From Sulfuriflexus mobilis (GTDB taxonomy: Bacteria > Pseudomonadota > Gammaproteobacteria > AKS1), in NCBI RefSeq assembly GCF_003967195.1, contig NZ_AP018725.1, positions 3,034,001-3,098,000 on the forward strand: a stretch of 64,000 nucleotides of DNA, read 5' to 3'. Shown here in pieces: positions 45,286 through 54,375 of this stretch. The notes below the pieces were generated by a model. It was given only the letters and a program-made list of their open reading frames with translations, was not told where the DNA came from and searched no databases. Position numbers and translations under genes: made by a program. The stretch's first letter is position 1. Each line of letters begins with the position of its first letter.

Positions 45286-48120
45286 TTGGCAAATCAGAAT
45301 CAATCCCCATTAAAAGCGATTCGCCTTCGCTTCACAGCGATTGTGTCACTCAGCTTTATTATTATGCCGCTTATCGCCCATGCGGCAGCCGTGACGTTTG
45401 GCCTGGCGATCTGGCCAGACCTGCAAGGCGCCTTGCGACAATACTACTTGCTGGCGTTTGTCGGTTTTATGGTGTTCTGGGCCGTATTCTATGCCTGGCG
45501 GCTGTTTACGCCCATCCTGCAATGGCTTGATTCTACCCGGCACAGCCGTTTCGCCCCAGCCGATATTCACATACGCCTGCAAAATTTCAGTCGTGACTAT
45601 TGGGGTTTCTATTTGTGCTATATCCTGGCTGCACCACAGATTTACTACTGGACTAACCATGGCCTGGCCGACTTTGAGCTAGGCCTGTTTGGGCAGCTGG
45701 TCCTCCTGCAACTGGTCGTCGCCATCCTTATAGGTCTGCCGTTCTACCTGTCTGCGATAGATAGCCTCGGCAGGGTCGTTGCCCTGATAGGCATTACAGC
45801 GCCCATCTTCACCATTAAGTCAAAATTAATGCTGGTGGGCGGTTTTGTACCACTACTCACCAATGCCGTGTTAATGCTTTATTTCTGGCACCATACCGGC
45901 TACCAGTCTGTGGGGGCCCTCATATTGTTGGCGATCCTCGGCACCACCAGCCTGACCATTACCCTGCTGAGTATCCGTACTACCACACGCTCGCTGCGAC
46001 CGGTGCAACAGGTATTGAACAGAGACTCCGCAACCAGTTATGAGGAATTGGCAAAATTACGCCCGCAATCCACCGACGAGATTGGTTACCTGACGCAAAC
46101 CCTCTCCACCCTGTTCCAGCACCTGAGTGATCAACGCTCACACACTCGTGCGATCTTCGAGACTGCCTCTGAAGGGATTATCGTCACCAATCAGCATGAC
46201 TTGATTATTACCTTTAACCCGGCAGCTGAAAAACTCTTCGGTTACCGTGCCGTCGAGATCATCGGTCAACCCTTTTCACGCCTGTGCGCTAACATCAGTC
46301 TGCCTCGGCTTGCCGACAACAATCTGGGCGAGCGTGAAATCGAGTGCGTCAATAAGCAGGGCGCAAGCATTACCATCGCCCTGCGTATTAGCGAAATGCA
46401 GCAAAGTGGTATCCGCATGTTTACCTGCATGGTTGCTGATATCTCCGAGCGCAAGGCCGCGGAGAAAAAACTGCGCAATGCCGAGGCGCGTTACCGTGAC
46501 CTCGTCGAAACGGCTCACGACCTGGTGTGGAGTGTTGACGAACAAGGCTACTGGACCTACCTGAATGATGCAGCCAAATCGATTTATGGCTACTCACCGG
46601 TAGAAATGCTCGGCCGACATGTCACAGAATTTTCCAGCCCTGAGTATCTGCAACGCGACCAACAGGCCTTTAAACAAGTCCTCGAGGGTAAGGAGCTGCT
46701 TCAATATGAAACCATACACCTGTGTCGCGACGGCTCTCATCGCCACCTGAGCTTCAATGCCAATGGCCAGGTCAATGTTGATGGCAATGTTACGCATATT
46801 CGTGGTACGGCCCATGATATTACTGAGCAAAAGGCCTATGAAAAACAACTCGCCTACCAGGCCGAGCATGACTCCCTGACCGGCCTGTTCAATCGTCACT
46901 ACTTCCAGGAGGAACTCGAACGCCTGGTCGCACGCATTGCACGCAGTGGCGCAAATGCGGCATTGTTTTATATCGACCTCGATCAATTTAAATATGTGAA
47001 TGACACACTCGGCCACGCCGCCGGAGACCAGTTATTGCTTGAGGTGACGGAACTGTTGCGCAAACATATGCGCGGAGGTGATCTGCTGGCGCGTTTTGGC
47101 GGCGATGAATTTACCCTCCTGCTGTATAACATTGAATATGACGATGTTAAAAAATTAGCCGATAAACTCCGCATGATATTTGAGAATTATCATTTCTTCA
47201 GGGAAAATAATAATTTCAATGTTACCTGTAGTATCGGTGTCGCTATCATCGATAATCATGCCCGCTCTGCCGATGAGGTTCTTGCCCAGGCCGACCTTGC
47301 CTGTAACCTGGCCAAGACCTGTGGCCGTAACCGCACCTACATCTATAACCCGGAAGACAAGGACAAACTCGGCATGGCCGAAGACATGGGCTGGGCCTCG
47401 CGGGTACGTGAGGTGCTGGACAATGACCGCTTTGAGCTGGTCTACCAGCCGATTGTCGGGATTAGTGATGGTAAAATTGAATCCTACGAGGTCTTGCTGC
47501 GCATGCCTTATGATGATGGTCAGACTATCCTGCCGGGTGGCTTTATGCCGGCCGCAGAACGTTTTGGCCTCATCCATAGCATCGACCGCTGGACGGTTGC
47601 ACGTTCCATTCGCACCCTGGCGCAATTACGCAATGACGGTAATCCAGTGCGCTTTGCCATCAATCTATCTGGCCGTGCCTTTGAAGACCACGGCCTGTTA
47701 CCCCTGATCCGCGCGGCCATAAAAGAGACCGGGCTTGAGCCCTCATCGATCACCTTTGAGATCACCGAGACGGCCGCTATCGCCAACCTGAATGCCGCCT
47801 CGCGTTTCATCGAGGCCTTGCGGGATATTGGCTGTCGCTTTGCATTGGATGACTTCGGTAGCGGCTTTTGTTCCTTTACCTACCTGAAACATCTGCCGGT
47901 CGACACTTTGAAGATCGACGGCTCCTTTGTGCAAGGCCTGGCGCATGCACCCGTCGATCAGGCCATGGTGCAATCCATGAATCAGGTCGCGCATGCCCTC
48001 GGTAAACAGACCATTGCCGAGTCCGTCGAAAACGAAGAAACCCTGCTGCTGTTAAAAGAGTTCGGCGTTGATTATGCGCAGGGCCACTTCATGGGTCGGC
48101 CTTCTTCACTGATTAATTAA
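45286..48120 (+). CDS. Membrane-bound PAS-GGDEF-EAL protein (c-di-GMP turnover)
   Basis: This protein of about 944 residues starts at TTG 45286 (GGCGAG five bases upstream; no ATG near). Six to seven N-terminal helices (about 12-235) precede a HAMP-like segment and two PAS domains (about 285-395 and 400-515). The GGDEF domain is intact (ARFGGDEFTLLL), with inhibitory site RGGD exactly five residues before it. The EAL domain reads EVLLR, an accepted EAL variant, with DDFGSG, TETAAI and QGHFMGRP present. Both synthesis and hydrolysis of cyclic di-GMP look possible. It ends in a region of strong inverted repeats. Confidence 0.9.
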   Translation: MANQNQSPLKAIRLRFTAIVSLSFIIMPLIAHAAAVTFGLAIWPDLQGALRQYYLLAFVGFMVFWAVFYAWRLFTPILQWLDSTRHSRFAPADIHIRLQNFSRDYWGFYLCYILAAPQIYYWTNHGLADFELGLFGQLVLLQLVVAILIGLPFYLSAIDSLGRVVALIGITAPIFTIKSKLMLVGGFVPLLTNAVLMLYFWHHTGYQSVGALILLAILGTTSLTITLLSIRTTTRSLRPVQQVLNRDSATSYEELAKLRPQSTDEIGYLTQTLSTLFQHLSDQRSHTRAIFETASEGIIVTNQHDLIITFNPAAEKLFGYRAVEIIGQPFSRLCANISLPRLADNNLGEREIECVNKQGASITIALRISEMQQSGIRMFTCMVADISERKAAEKKLRNAEARYRDLVETAHDLVWSVDEQGYWTYLNDAAKSIYGYSPVEMLGRHVTEFSSPEYLQRDQQAFKQVLEGKELLQYETIHLCRDGSHRHLSFNANGQVNVDGNVTHIRGTAHDITEQKAYEKQLAYQAEHDSLTGLFNRHYFQEELERLVARIARSGANAALFYIDLDQFKYVNDTLGHAAGDQLLLEVTELLRKHMRGGDLLARFGGDEFTLLLYNIEYDDVKKLADKLRMIFENYHFFRENNNFNVTCSIGVAIIDNHARSADEVLAQADLACNLAKTCGRNRTYIYNPEDKDKLGMAEDMGWASRVREVLDNDRFELVYQPIVGISDGKIESYEVLLRMPYDDGQTILPGGFMPAAERFGLIHSIDRWTVARSIRTLAQLRNDGNPVRFAINLSGRAFEDHGLLPLIRAAIKETGLEPSSITFEITETAAIANLNAASRFIEALRDIGCRFALDDFGSGFCSFTYLKHLPVDTLKIDGSFVQGLAHAPVDQAMVQSMNQVAHALGKQTIAESVENEETLLLLKEFGVDYAQGHFMGRPSSLIN

Positions 48121-48135
48121 TTTTAAAGCGTTTTT

Positions 48136-48273
48136 ACCGCAAAGTTCGCGAAGTGACGCGAAGGTAAAAACAATATTTTTAATAATTGGAATAATTATCG
48201 GCAATTGCATAAGCTACTATTAACCCGGTATGGTTTTTAGTTTTACTTTGCGTCACTTCGCGAACTTTGCGGT
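48136..48273. repeat. Long inverted repeat (24-bp perfect arms)
   Basis: The arm at 48136-48159 (ACCGCAAAGTTCGCGAAGTG...) is exactly complementary to 48250-48273 (...CACTTCGCGAACTTTGCGGT). Complementarity continues imperfectly on both sides (GTAAAAAC against GTTTTAC, and AAAGC against GCTTTT), so the whole 48121-48285 interval can fold. Each arm also contains the palindrome TTCGCGAA. It fills the space between converging genes and resembles MITE/REP-type elements. It may also end transcription of both genes. Confidence 0.8.
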
Positions 48274-48282
48274 TAACAGCTT

Positions 48283-50451
48283 TTAAACCGCCTGCAAATT
48301 CGCGTAAGCAATCACCAGCCACTTGCTGCCGTAATCGGAAAAATTCACCTGCACCCGTGCATGCGCGCCATCGCCCTCGCTACTGGTCACCACACCTTCA
48401 CCAAACTTGGCGTGGCTGACACGTTGGCCGAGCTGGAACCCACCGGCGATCTGCTGTGGTGCCGACCAGCCTGTGCTGCTCGTACCGCCCGAATAGACAG
48501 CGGCTGAATGGCTGGCCCTGGCGCGGACCTCGCGCAGGTACTCGTCCGGGATTTCGCTGAGGAATCGTGAGGCCTGGGTGTATTGCTCCTGTCCATGCAG
48601 ACGACGGATCTCGGCATAGCTAATACACAACTGCTGCCTGGCGCGGGTCATGCCGACATAACACAGGCGCCGCTCCTCCTCGAGGCGGCCCGGCTCATCC
48701 AGCGACATGCGATGCGGAAACAGGCCTTCTTCGAGACCCGAGAGGTAGACCACATCGAACTCGAGACCCTTGGCCGTGTGCAGCGTCATTAATTGCACAC
48801 ACTCCTCACCTTCACTACCCTGGCCCTCACCGGCCTCGAGGGCGGCATGGGCCAGGAAGGAATCCAGTTCGGAGAGTTCCTCTTCCTCATTTTCAAACTG
48901 ACGTGCCGCGGTGATCAGTTCCTCGAGGTTTTCCGCACGCATGGCGCCTTTCTCGGTCTTATCGGCCTGGTGCGTGGCGAGCAGGGTGCTGGCCTGCAGC
49001 ATGTGCTCAACTTTTTCGAACAATTCCATCTCCTGGCTAGCCGTAGTCATACCTTCAATCAGGCTTATAAAGGATTGCAAGGCATTGGCGCTCCTTGCGG
49101 CTACGGACTTACTGGCGATCACCTCACCCGCTGCCTGCCACAATGAGCATTGATTCTGTTTCGCCATATCCCGTACGACCTGCACGCTACGCTCTCCGAT
49201 ACCACGTGTTGGTGTATTGACGACGCGTTCAAACGAGGCGTCGTCATGCGGGTTACTCAACAGCCGCAGGTACGCCGTGGCATTTTTGATCTCGGCACGT
49301 TCGAAAAAGCGCTGGCCACCGTAAATGCGGTAGGGGATCTCGGCGCGTTGCAGTGCCGACTCCAGCACCCGTGACTGGGCATTGGAACGATAGAGGATCG
49401 CGATCTCACTCTTTACGGTACCGTGATCAATATGCGTCTGGATATTACTGATGATATAACGCGCCTCTTCAAGGTCATTAAAGGCGGCATATAAAAGGAT
49501 CGGCTCACCCTCACTGCCCTCGGTCCAGAGGTTCTTGCCGAGACGGCCATCATTTTTTGCGATCAGGGCATTGGCGGCACTGAGTATGTTACCGGTTGAA
49601 CGGTAGTTCTGTTCGAGGCGGACGGTTTGTGTGTTGGCAAAATCTTCCGTATAACGCTGGATGTTCTCAATACGGGCGCCGCGCCAGCCATAGATTGACT
49701 GGTCATCATCACCGACGGCAAACATCGGGTTGCCTGAACTGGCGAGCAGTTTCAGCCAGGCATACTGGATCGTATTCGTATCCTGAAACTCATCGACGAG
49801 GATATGCCGGAAGCGTCGCTGATAATGGGCAAGCAGGCCAGGATTCTTTAACAGGGTCTCATGCGTACGTAATAACAACTCGGCAAAATCCACCAGGCCA
49901 CTACGCTTGCAAACCTCCTCATAGGCCGCATAGATCTTCACCATCTGCAGTTCATAGGCGGCATTGTGGTGATCAACATGCTCGGGCCGGCGGCCCTCAT
50001 CCTTTTGTGCATTGATAAACCACTGTGCCTGTTTCGGTGGCCAGCGTGCCTCATCCAGCTCCATGCTGCGCAAGACGCGCTTCACGGTGCGAAGTTGATC
50101 ATCACTGTCGAGGATCTGGAAGCCCTGTGGCAGCCCAGCCTCTTGCCAGTGGGCACGCAGCAGTCGATGCGCGATGCCATGGAAGGTACCGACCCACATC
50201 TGCCGCACGGGCATATCCAGCATGTCCTCAATGCGCTCGCGCATGGAACGGGCCGCCTTGTTGGTAAAGGTCACCGCAAGGATCTCCTGCGGAGACACCT
50301 CGCCGGTGCGGATCAGGTAGGCGATACGGTGTGCGAGCACCCGGGTCTTGCCGCTACCGGCGCCAGCCACAATCAGCATATTTCCGGGTGGCGCGGCCAC
50401 GGCCTCGCGCTGCACATCGTTCAGGTTGTCGAGCAGGTCACTAATATCCAT
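48283..50451 (-). CDS. uvrD: DNA helicase II (UvrD)
   Basis: This 722-residue superfamily 1A helicase acts in nucleotide excision and mismatch repair. Motif I is AGAGSGKTRVLAHR, motif Ia VTFTNKAARSMRERIE, motif II VDEFQDTNTIQYAW, motif III VGDDDQSIYGWRGA, and motif V-VI VQLMTLHTAKGLEFDVVYLSG and YVGMTRARQQL. The C-terminal TUDOR-like segment (GQRVSHAKFGEGVVTSSEGD) binds RNA polymerase in UvrD and is present. Length matches E. coli UvrD (720). Confidence 0.96.
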   Translation of the reverse strand: MDISDLLDNLNDVQREAVAAPPGNMLIVAGAGSGKTRVLAHRIAYLIRTGEVSPQEILAVTFTNKAARSMRERIEDMLDMPVRQMWVGTFHGIAHRLLRAHWQEAGLPQGFQILDSDDQLRTVKRVLRSMELDEARWPPKQAQWFINAQKDEGRRPEHVDHHNAAYELQMVKIYAAYEEVCKRSGLVDFAELLLRTHETLLKNPGLLAHYQRRFRHILVDEFQDTNTIQYAWLKLLASSGNPMFAVGDDDQSIYGWRGARIENIQRYTEDFANTQTVRLEQNYRSTGNILSAANALIAKNDGRLGKNLWTEGSEGEPILLYAAFNDLEEARYIISNIQTHIDHGTVKSEIAILYRSNAQSRVLESALQRAEIPYRIYGGQRFFERAEIKNATAYLRLLSNPHDDASFERVVNTPTRGIGERSVQVVRDMAKQNQCSLWQAAGEVIASKSVAARSANALQSFISLIEGMTTASQEMELFEKVEHMLQASTLLATHQADKTEKGAMRAENLEELITAARQFENEEEELSELDSFLAHAALEAGEGQGSEGEECVQLMTLHTAKGLEFDVVYLSGLEEGLFPHRMSLDEPGRLEEERRLCYVGMTRARQQLCISYAEIRRLHGQEQYTQASRFLSEIPDEYLREVRARASHSAAVYSGGTSSTGWSAPQQIAGGFQLGQRVSHAKFGEGVVTSSEGDGAHARVQVNFSDYGSKWLVIAYANLQAV

Positions 50452-50593
50452 CCGGGTATTTTACCCTATTCGGGCAATCACCATCACATTGGCTTCGGCC
50501 ATTGCCTGAAGCAGCCTGGGCAACACGGCGAAAATAGCACGATCTTACTTCTACACGCGTTTTGTTTAGGTTTTCTGACAGCTTAAGTGTTAT

Positions 50594-50905
50594 TTAACTC
50601 TCAATTCGTATATTCAACAGGGTATGGCCGATTTCCACCTGGATCTCCCGGCTGAACAGGCCGCCCTCGTTAATACACACAACATCCATATAGGCATCTG
50701 TATTACCGCTTTTATCCAGAAATTCCCAGCGGTCTGCGTGGCGGATAAGTTCTATGCACCTTTCCCCTATGATTGGGTCATAATCAATCACAACATCATT
50801 ACTCTGATATTTCCCAATGCTGACCGTTTTACACTTCACGGTAACCGAGCGTCCATCTTCTGGTCCGGTCATAAAAGTAATGACTATTTTTTCTTCTTTA
50901 TGCAT
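50594..50905 (-). CDS. Small FHA-like domain protein
   Basis: This 103-residue protein reads as a compact forkhead-associated-like fold: TVKCKTVSIGKYQSNDVVID corresponds to the FHA SIGR..sNDIvl strand-loop. DPIIGERCIELIRHADRWEF then matches the S..H..i region, though the phosphothreonine-binding SxxH is not intact. FHA domains usually read threonine phosphorylation. Its ATG overlaps the stop of the upstream Clp ATPase by 8 bases, so the two genes must be co-translated. No kinase lies nearby. Confidence 0.7.
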   Translation of the reverse strand: MHKEEKIVITFMTGPEDGRSVTVKCKTVSIGKYQSNDVVIDYDPIIGERCIELIRHADRWEFLDKSGNTDAYMDVVCINEGGLFSREIQVEIGHTLLNIRIES

Positions 50906-53183
50906 TGTCCAATTTTTTTAAAATAACCTCGCCATCCATCAAAGAGCCCTTAAGCCGGTCGCCCGAAACAAAATTTCCCTTAACCATCATATGTGCCAGC
51001 GGTTGTACCAACAATTGTTCAAATGTGCGACGTAATGGTCTTGCTCCATACATAGGCTCATAGCCTTTTTTGACTATGTGATCGACAAGCTCAGTTGACA
51101 AAGTAAGTTCTATGCCTTTTTTCGCCAACTCCTTGCCAAGCTCATTGGTGATATTCATGACTATTTTTTTCAAGGCTGTTTTTGATAATGGTTTAAAATA
51201 TATAATTTCGTCTATGCGGTTAATAAATTCCGGCTTGAAAAACTTTTTACACTCACGCAGAATTTCTTCATTTTGTACTACACTTTTCCGTGAGGTAAAA
51301 CCAATGCTATGGTCATCTTCATAGAGTCCCGAACCAAGATTTGACGTCATAATGAAAATGGCCTCGGTTCCATCAACAGTCTTGCCATGTGCATCAGTCA
51401 GCCGTCCATCGTCAAATAATTGCAAAAAAATATCGAAAACATCCGGATGTGCCTTCTCGACCTCATCCAGTAAAACAACTGAATAAGGTTTTTTTCGCAG
51501 GCTTTCAGTTAGCATGCCTGCTTCCGCATAGCCGATATAACCCGGGGGGGCACCAATGAGCTTCGCCACTTGATGGCGCTCCTGATACTCTGACATATCA
51601 AGGCGAATCATTTCTTTCGCTGAACCAAACAGATTTTCTGCCAGCGCCTTTGCCAATTCAGTTTTACCCACCCCCGTTGGCCCTACAAATAACAGCACTG
51701 CCATTGGCCTGTTTTTGTAGCGCAGACCAGTAAGTGCTGTCTCCAGACTACGCGTGAGAACCTGTATAGCCTCATCCTGACCAATAACCCTTTCCGCCAG
51801 CCTCTCTGGCATTAGCTTCAGCCGCTCTCGCTGTTCACTTGATAACTCAGAGACTGGAAGCCCGGTCCATTCTGTGAGGACAGTAGCGATCTCACTCGCA
51901 TTGATAGTCCGGGGCATCCGCGTAGAGCCAGTTTGGCCGCTCTCTATTTCCCTTATCCGGGCATAAGCACAGGCTTCGTCAAGCAAGTCGATTGCCTTAT
52001 CGGGCAGTTTTCTCTCGGGAAGAAAACGAACAGCGAGCTCGACAGCCGCGTGCAATGCGCTTTCATCAATAATTACATCGTGATGGTGTTGGAAGTGTTC
52101 TTTTATCCCTGCCAGTATCTCAAATGTTTCACTGGGTGATGGTTCACTGACGACGATCGGCTGGAAGCGTCGCTCCAGGGCTGCATCATTCTCTATATAT
52201 TTGCGGTATTCTTCTCGGGTTGTCGCACCAATCAAACGGATATCACCCCGACCCAGCGCCGGTTTGAGTATGTTTGAAACATTCAGACCGCCATCCATTC
52301 CCGCACTACCTACAATTGTATGTATTTCATCTATCGCTAGTATTATATTTTTAGAATTTTTTGCTGCTTTTATTATATTGACGAAATTCTCTTCCAGGTC
52401 ACCACGGAATTTTGTGCCGGCGGTCGCCAATGTCATATTAATTTCTATTATGTGTACATCCTGGAGTTCTTTTATTACCTGATTCCTTGCAATCAGTATT
52501 GCAAGCTTTTCAATGATGGCTGTTTTTCCTACACCTGCCTCACCCAAAAGGACGGGGTTACTTTTTGTTGCCCTCAGGAGCACCTGCTCAAGGTGACGGA
52601 CCTCGTCGTCACGCCCAATAACTTCGTTGAGTTTTCCCTGTCGTGCCATATCAGTAAGGTCGCGACCAAAGCTCAGTAATTCCTTGTATTCATTGTTCCA
52701 GGACTGTTCACCGACTGCCGCAGGCCGTTCGGGAATGTTGTCAGCTGCCAGCGCAGCCTGCACTGCCTCCGCCGAGGTGAAGCCCTGGTCCAGCTTGATA
52801 CCCTGGTCACGCAGTAGCCTGATGGGGAGACTCTCGCCTTCGCTGATGATCGCATTAAACAGGTCAATCTCGGAAATTTCAGCTGTCATTTCCTCAGCGG
52901 CTTCAGCATTAAGCGGTTTTAATATACTCCGTAATCTCGGGGTATAATGGAGACCTGGCCGTTGGCTGGTCTCAAAGCGTCGCTCTATTGCATGCCTGAT
53001 CTCGCGGCGTATCTTCCGTGGGTCGATGCCCTGATTACGCAACAGATGCTCTGTTACCCCGCCAAGTCTGCACAGGGCCATAAACAGGTGCTCCACACCA
53101 AGGTGACTATGCTTTAGCCTGCGTGCCTCTTCACGTGCAGCGAGCATTATCTGAACAAATGAAAGTGATGTTTTTATTTTCAT
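50898..53183 (-). CDS. Clp/Hsp100 AAA+ ATPase, ClpA/ClpC-like without middle domain
   Basis: This 761-residue protein has a double Clp-N domain (about 1-145), AAA1 with Walker A GEAGVGKT (214-221) and Walker B AIDEIH (283-288), and AAA2 with Walker A GPTGVGKT (501-508) and LLDEVEKAHP (571-580). Between them lies no coiled-coil M domain, so it is neither ClpB nor ClpV. It carries SIGF at 626-629, matching the IGL/IGF loop that docks ClpA and ClpX on ClpP, so it may feed ClpP. E. coli ClpA is 758 residues. The partner overlapping its 3' end is an FHA-like protein, and no clpS is adjacent, so this is probably a specialised paralogue. Confidence 0.88.
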   Translation of the reverse strand: MKIKTSLSFVQIMLAAREEARRLKHSHLGVEHLFMALCRLGGVTEHLLRNQGIDPRKIRREIRHAIERRFETSQRPGLHYTPRLRSILKPLNAEAAEEMTAEISEIDLFNAIISEGESLPIRLLRDQGIKLDQGFTSAEAVQAALAADNIPERPAAVGEQSWNNEYKELLSFGRDLTDMARQGKLNEVIGRDDEVRHLEQVLLRATKSNPVLLGEAGVGKTAIIEKLAILIARNQVIKELQDVHIIEINMTLATAGTKFRGDLEENFVNIIKAAKNSKNIILAIDEIHTIVGSAGMDGGLNVSNILKPALGRGDIRLIGATTREEYRKYIENDAALERRFQPIVVSEPSPSETFEILAGIKEHFQHHHDVIIDESALHAAVELAVRFLPERKLPDKAIDLLDEACAYARIREIESGQTGSTRMPRTINASEIATVLTEWTGLPVSELSSEQRERLKLMPERLAERVIGQDEAIQVLTRSLETALTGLRYKNRPMAVLLFVGPTGVGKTELAKALAENLFGSAKEMIRLDMSEYQERHQVAKLIGAPPGYIGYAEAGMLTESLRKKPYSVVLLDEVEKAHPDVFDIFLQLFDDGRLTDAHGKTVDGTEAIFIMTSNLGSGLYEDDHSIGFTSRKSVVQNEEILRECKKFFKPEFINRIDEIIYFKPLSKTALKKIVMNITNELGKELAKKGIELTLSTELVDHIVKKGYEPMYGARPLRRTFEQLLVQPLAHMMVKGNFVSGDRLKGSLMDGEVILKKLDNA

Positions 53184-53277
53184 AATTTTTATTTAACGCA
53201 CATATCACTACGCTTTACTTTATACCTGGCACGACAAGTATCCTGTCGTAAATCCATGCCAGGCTGCACGTGGCTGA

Positions 53278-54156
53278 TTATGTTGATTTCAGGCGCAACC
53301 TATCACCCCACTCGTGCAGGCTCAGACCAAGAATGATCATGGCCGCCCCCATCCAGATATTTGTTTCGATCCGTTCATTGTTCAGCAACTGGCCAAGGGT
53401 CAGCGCGGTTACCGGTGTTATCAGGGTCACCAGCGCCATTTTGCTCGCGCTGACATGACGCAGGGCGTAAAAATACATGGCATAACCCAGTACTGAACCC
53501 ACTACACCCAGATAGACGATGGCCGCCCCGGCACGCATTGGCAAATCGCTGGGCAGCTCCGCACCCATGACCAGCCAGGTCAAAAGGTACAACGGCAGGG
53601 AGACCAACAGGCTACCGGTGGTCAGGGCCATGGCCGACATGCCCTGTGCGGCATGCTTTAACCACACCGCGCTCAGCGAGTGCAGGAATACAGAGGCCAA
53701 AACGCCCGCTATCCCCAGCACCACGGCCTCGCCATGGGTCTCGTGCAAACCAAAAATACTCAGCAGCCCGGCGAGGGCACAACTAAAACCCAGTATACGT
53801 AGCGGACCCGGACGCCTCTCGGTTCCCAGCACCACAACGATGATGCCGGTCATCAGTGGCGTCAGGCCAAAGATCACCGACAACAAACCCGAGGAGATAT
53901 ACTGTGAACCCCAGTATACACACATCATCGCGCCATACACCGCCATCGCCCCGGCCAGATAAGCCTGGCGCGCCTGTTTATGCCACGGCAACTCGATACG
54001 CAGCAGACGAATCAGCAGTAAGCACAATACGGCACCGATCAGCATACGTGCGCTAACCCCGACAATAAAACCCGGTCCCTCTCCACTCCACTTAATCGCC
54101 AGTGGCGTGGTAGACCAGATCACTATAATGGCCAGGTAGGCGGCTGGCACTGACAT
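53278..54156 (-). CDS. EamA/DMT-family transporter
   Basis: This 292-residue inner-membrane protein has ten hydrophobic helices in two EamA repeats: WSTTPLAIKWSGEG and GLTPLMTGIIVVVLGTERR in the first half, VVGSVLGYAMYFYALRHVSA and LVTLITPVTALTLGQLLNNE in the second. This is the drug/metabolite transporter superfamily, whose members export amino acids, nucleobases or other metabolites; substrate not predictable. The strong ribosome binding site AGGAGAACGTT precedes ATG 54156, just after the terminator at 54190. Confidence 0.9.
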   Translation of the reverse strand: MSVPAAYLAIIVIWSTTPLAIKWSGEGPGFIVGVSARMLIGAVLCLLLIRLLRIELPWHKQARQAYLAGAMAVYGAMMCVYWGSQYISSGLLSVIFGLTPLMTGIIVVVLGTERRPGPLRILGFSCALAGLLSIFGLHETHGEAVVLGIAGVLASVFLHSLSAVWLKHAAQGMSAMALTTGSLLVSLPLYLLTWLVMGAELPSDLPMRAGAAIVYLGVVGSVLGYAMYFYALRHVSASKMALVTLITPVTALTLGQLLNNERIETNIWMGAAMIILGLSLHEWGDRLRLKST

Positions 54157-54189
54157 AACGTTCTCCTTTTTTTTTTAATGGTCAAAAAA

Positions 54190-54218
54190 AAGGCCACGGG
54201 GGCGTTGCCCGTGGCCTT
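54190..54218 (-). terminator. Intrinsic terminator
   Basis: AAGGCCACGGG (54190-54200) and CCCGTGGCCTT (54208-54218) form a perfect 11-bp stem with a 7-base loop. On the minus strand it is followed by a run of T (54189-54184), a classic Rho-independent terminator. It ends transcription coming from pfkB or from a small transcript between 54219 and 54375. Confidence 0.85.
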
Positions 54219-54375
54219 GGTGAAAATCTTCTTACTTCGCTAAAATATTAGGTCATTTTCACGTAACACACGGCAGCAGGCAGCATCGGCCAATGGGCTC
54301 GGCGCAGGACTGACATGGCAATGTGTTTAACACAGAAATTCATGGCGCGCATAATGCGCTCGAGGTCGGGGGCTG
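54219..54375 (-). other. 157-bp spacer ending at the terminator: possible 3' UTR or small RNA
   Basis: On the minus strand this spacer between the pfkB stop and the terminator has no gene of usual size. A 34-codon ORF (54352 to 54248, MRAMNFCVKHIAMSVLRRAH...) exists but has no ribosome binding site. The length plus a strong terminator would suit a small RNA or a 3'-UTR-derived RNA; no known family is recognised. Confidence 0.3.

Noticed and set aside
50594-53183. Type VI secretion ClpV plus FHA protein
   Set aside because: The ATPase has no M domain, carries an IGF loop typical of ClpP partners, and no other T6SS genes are present.
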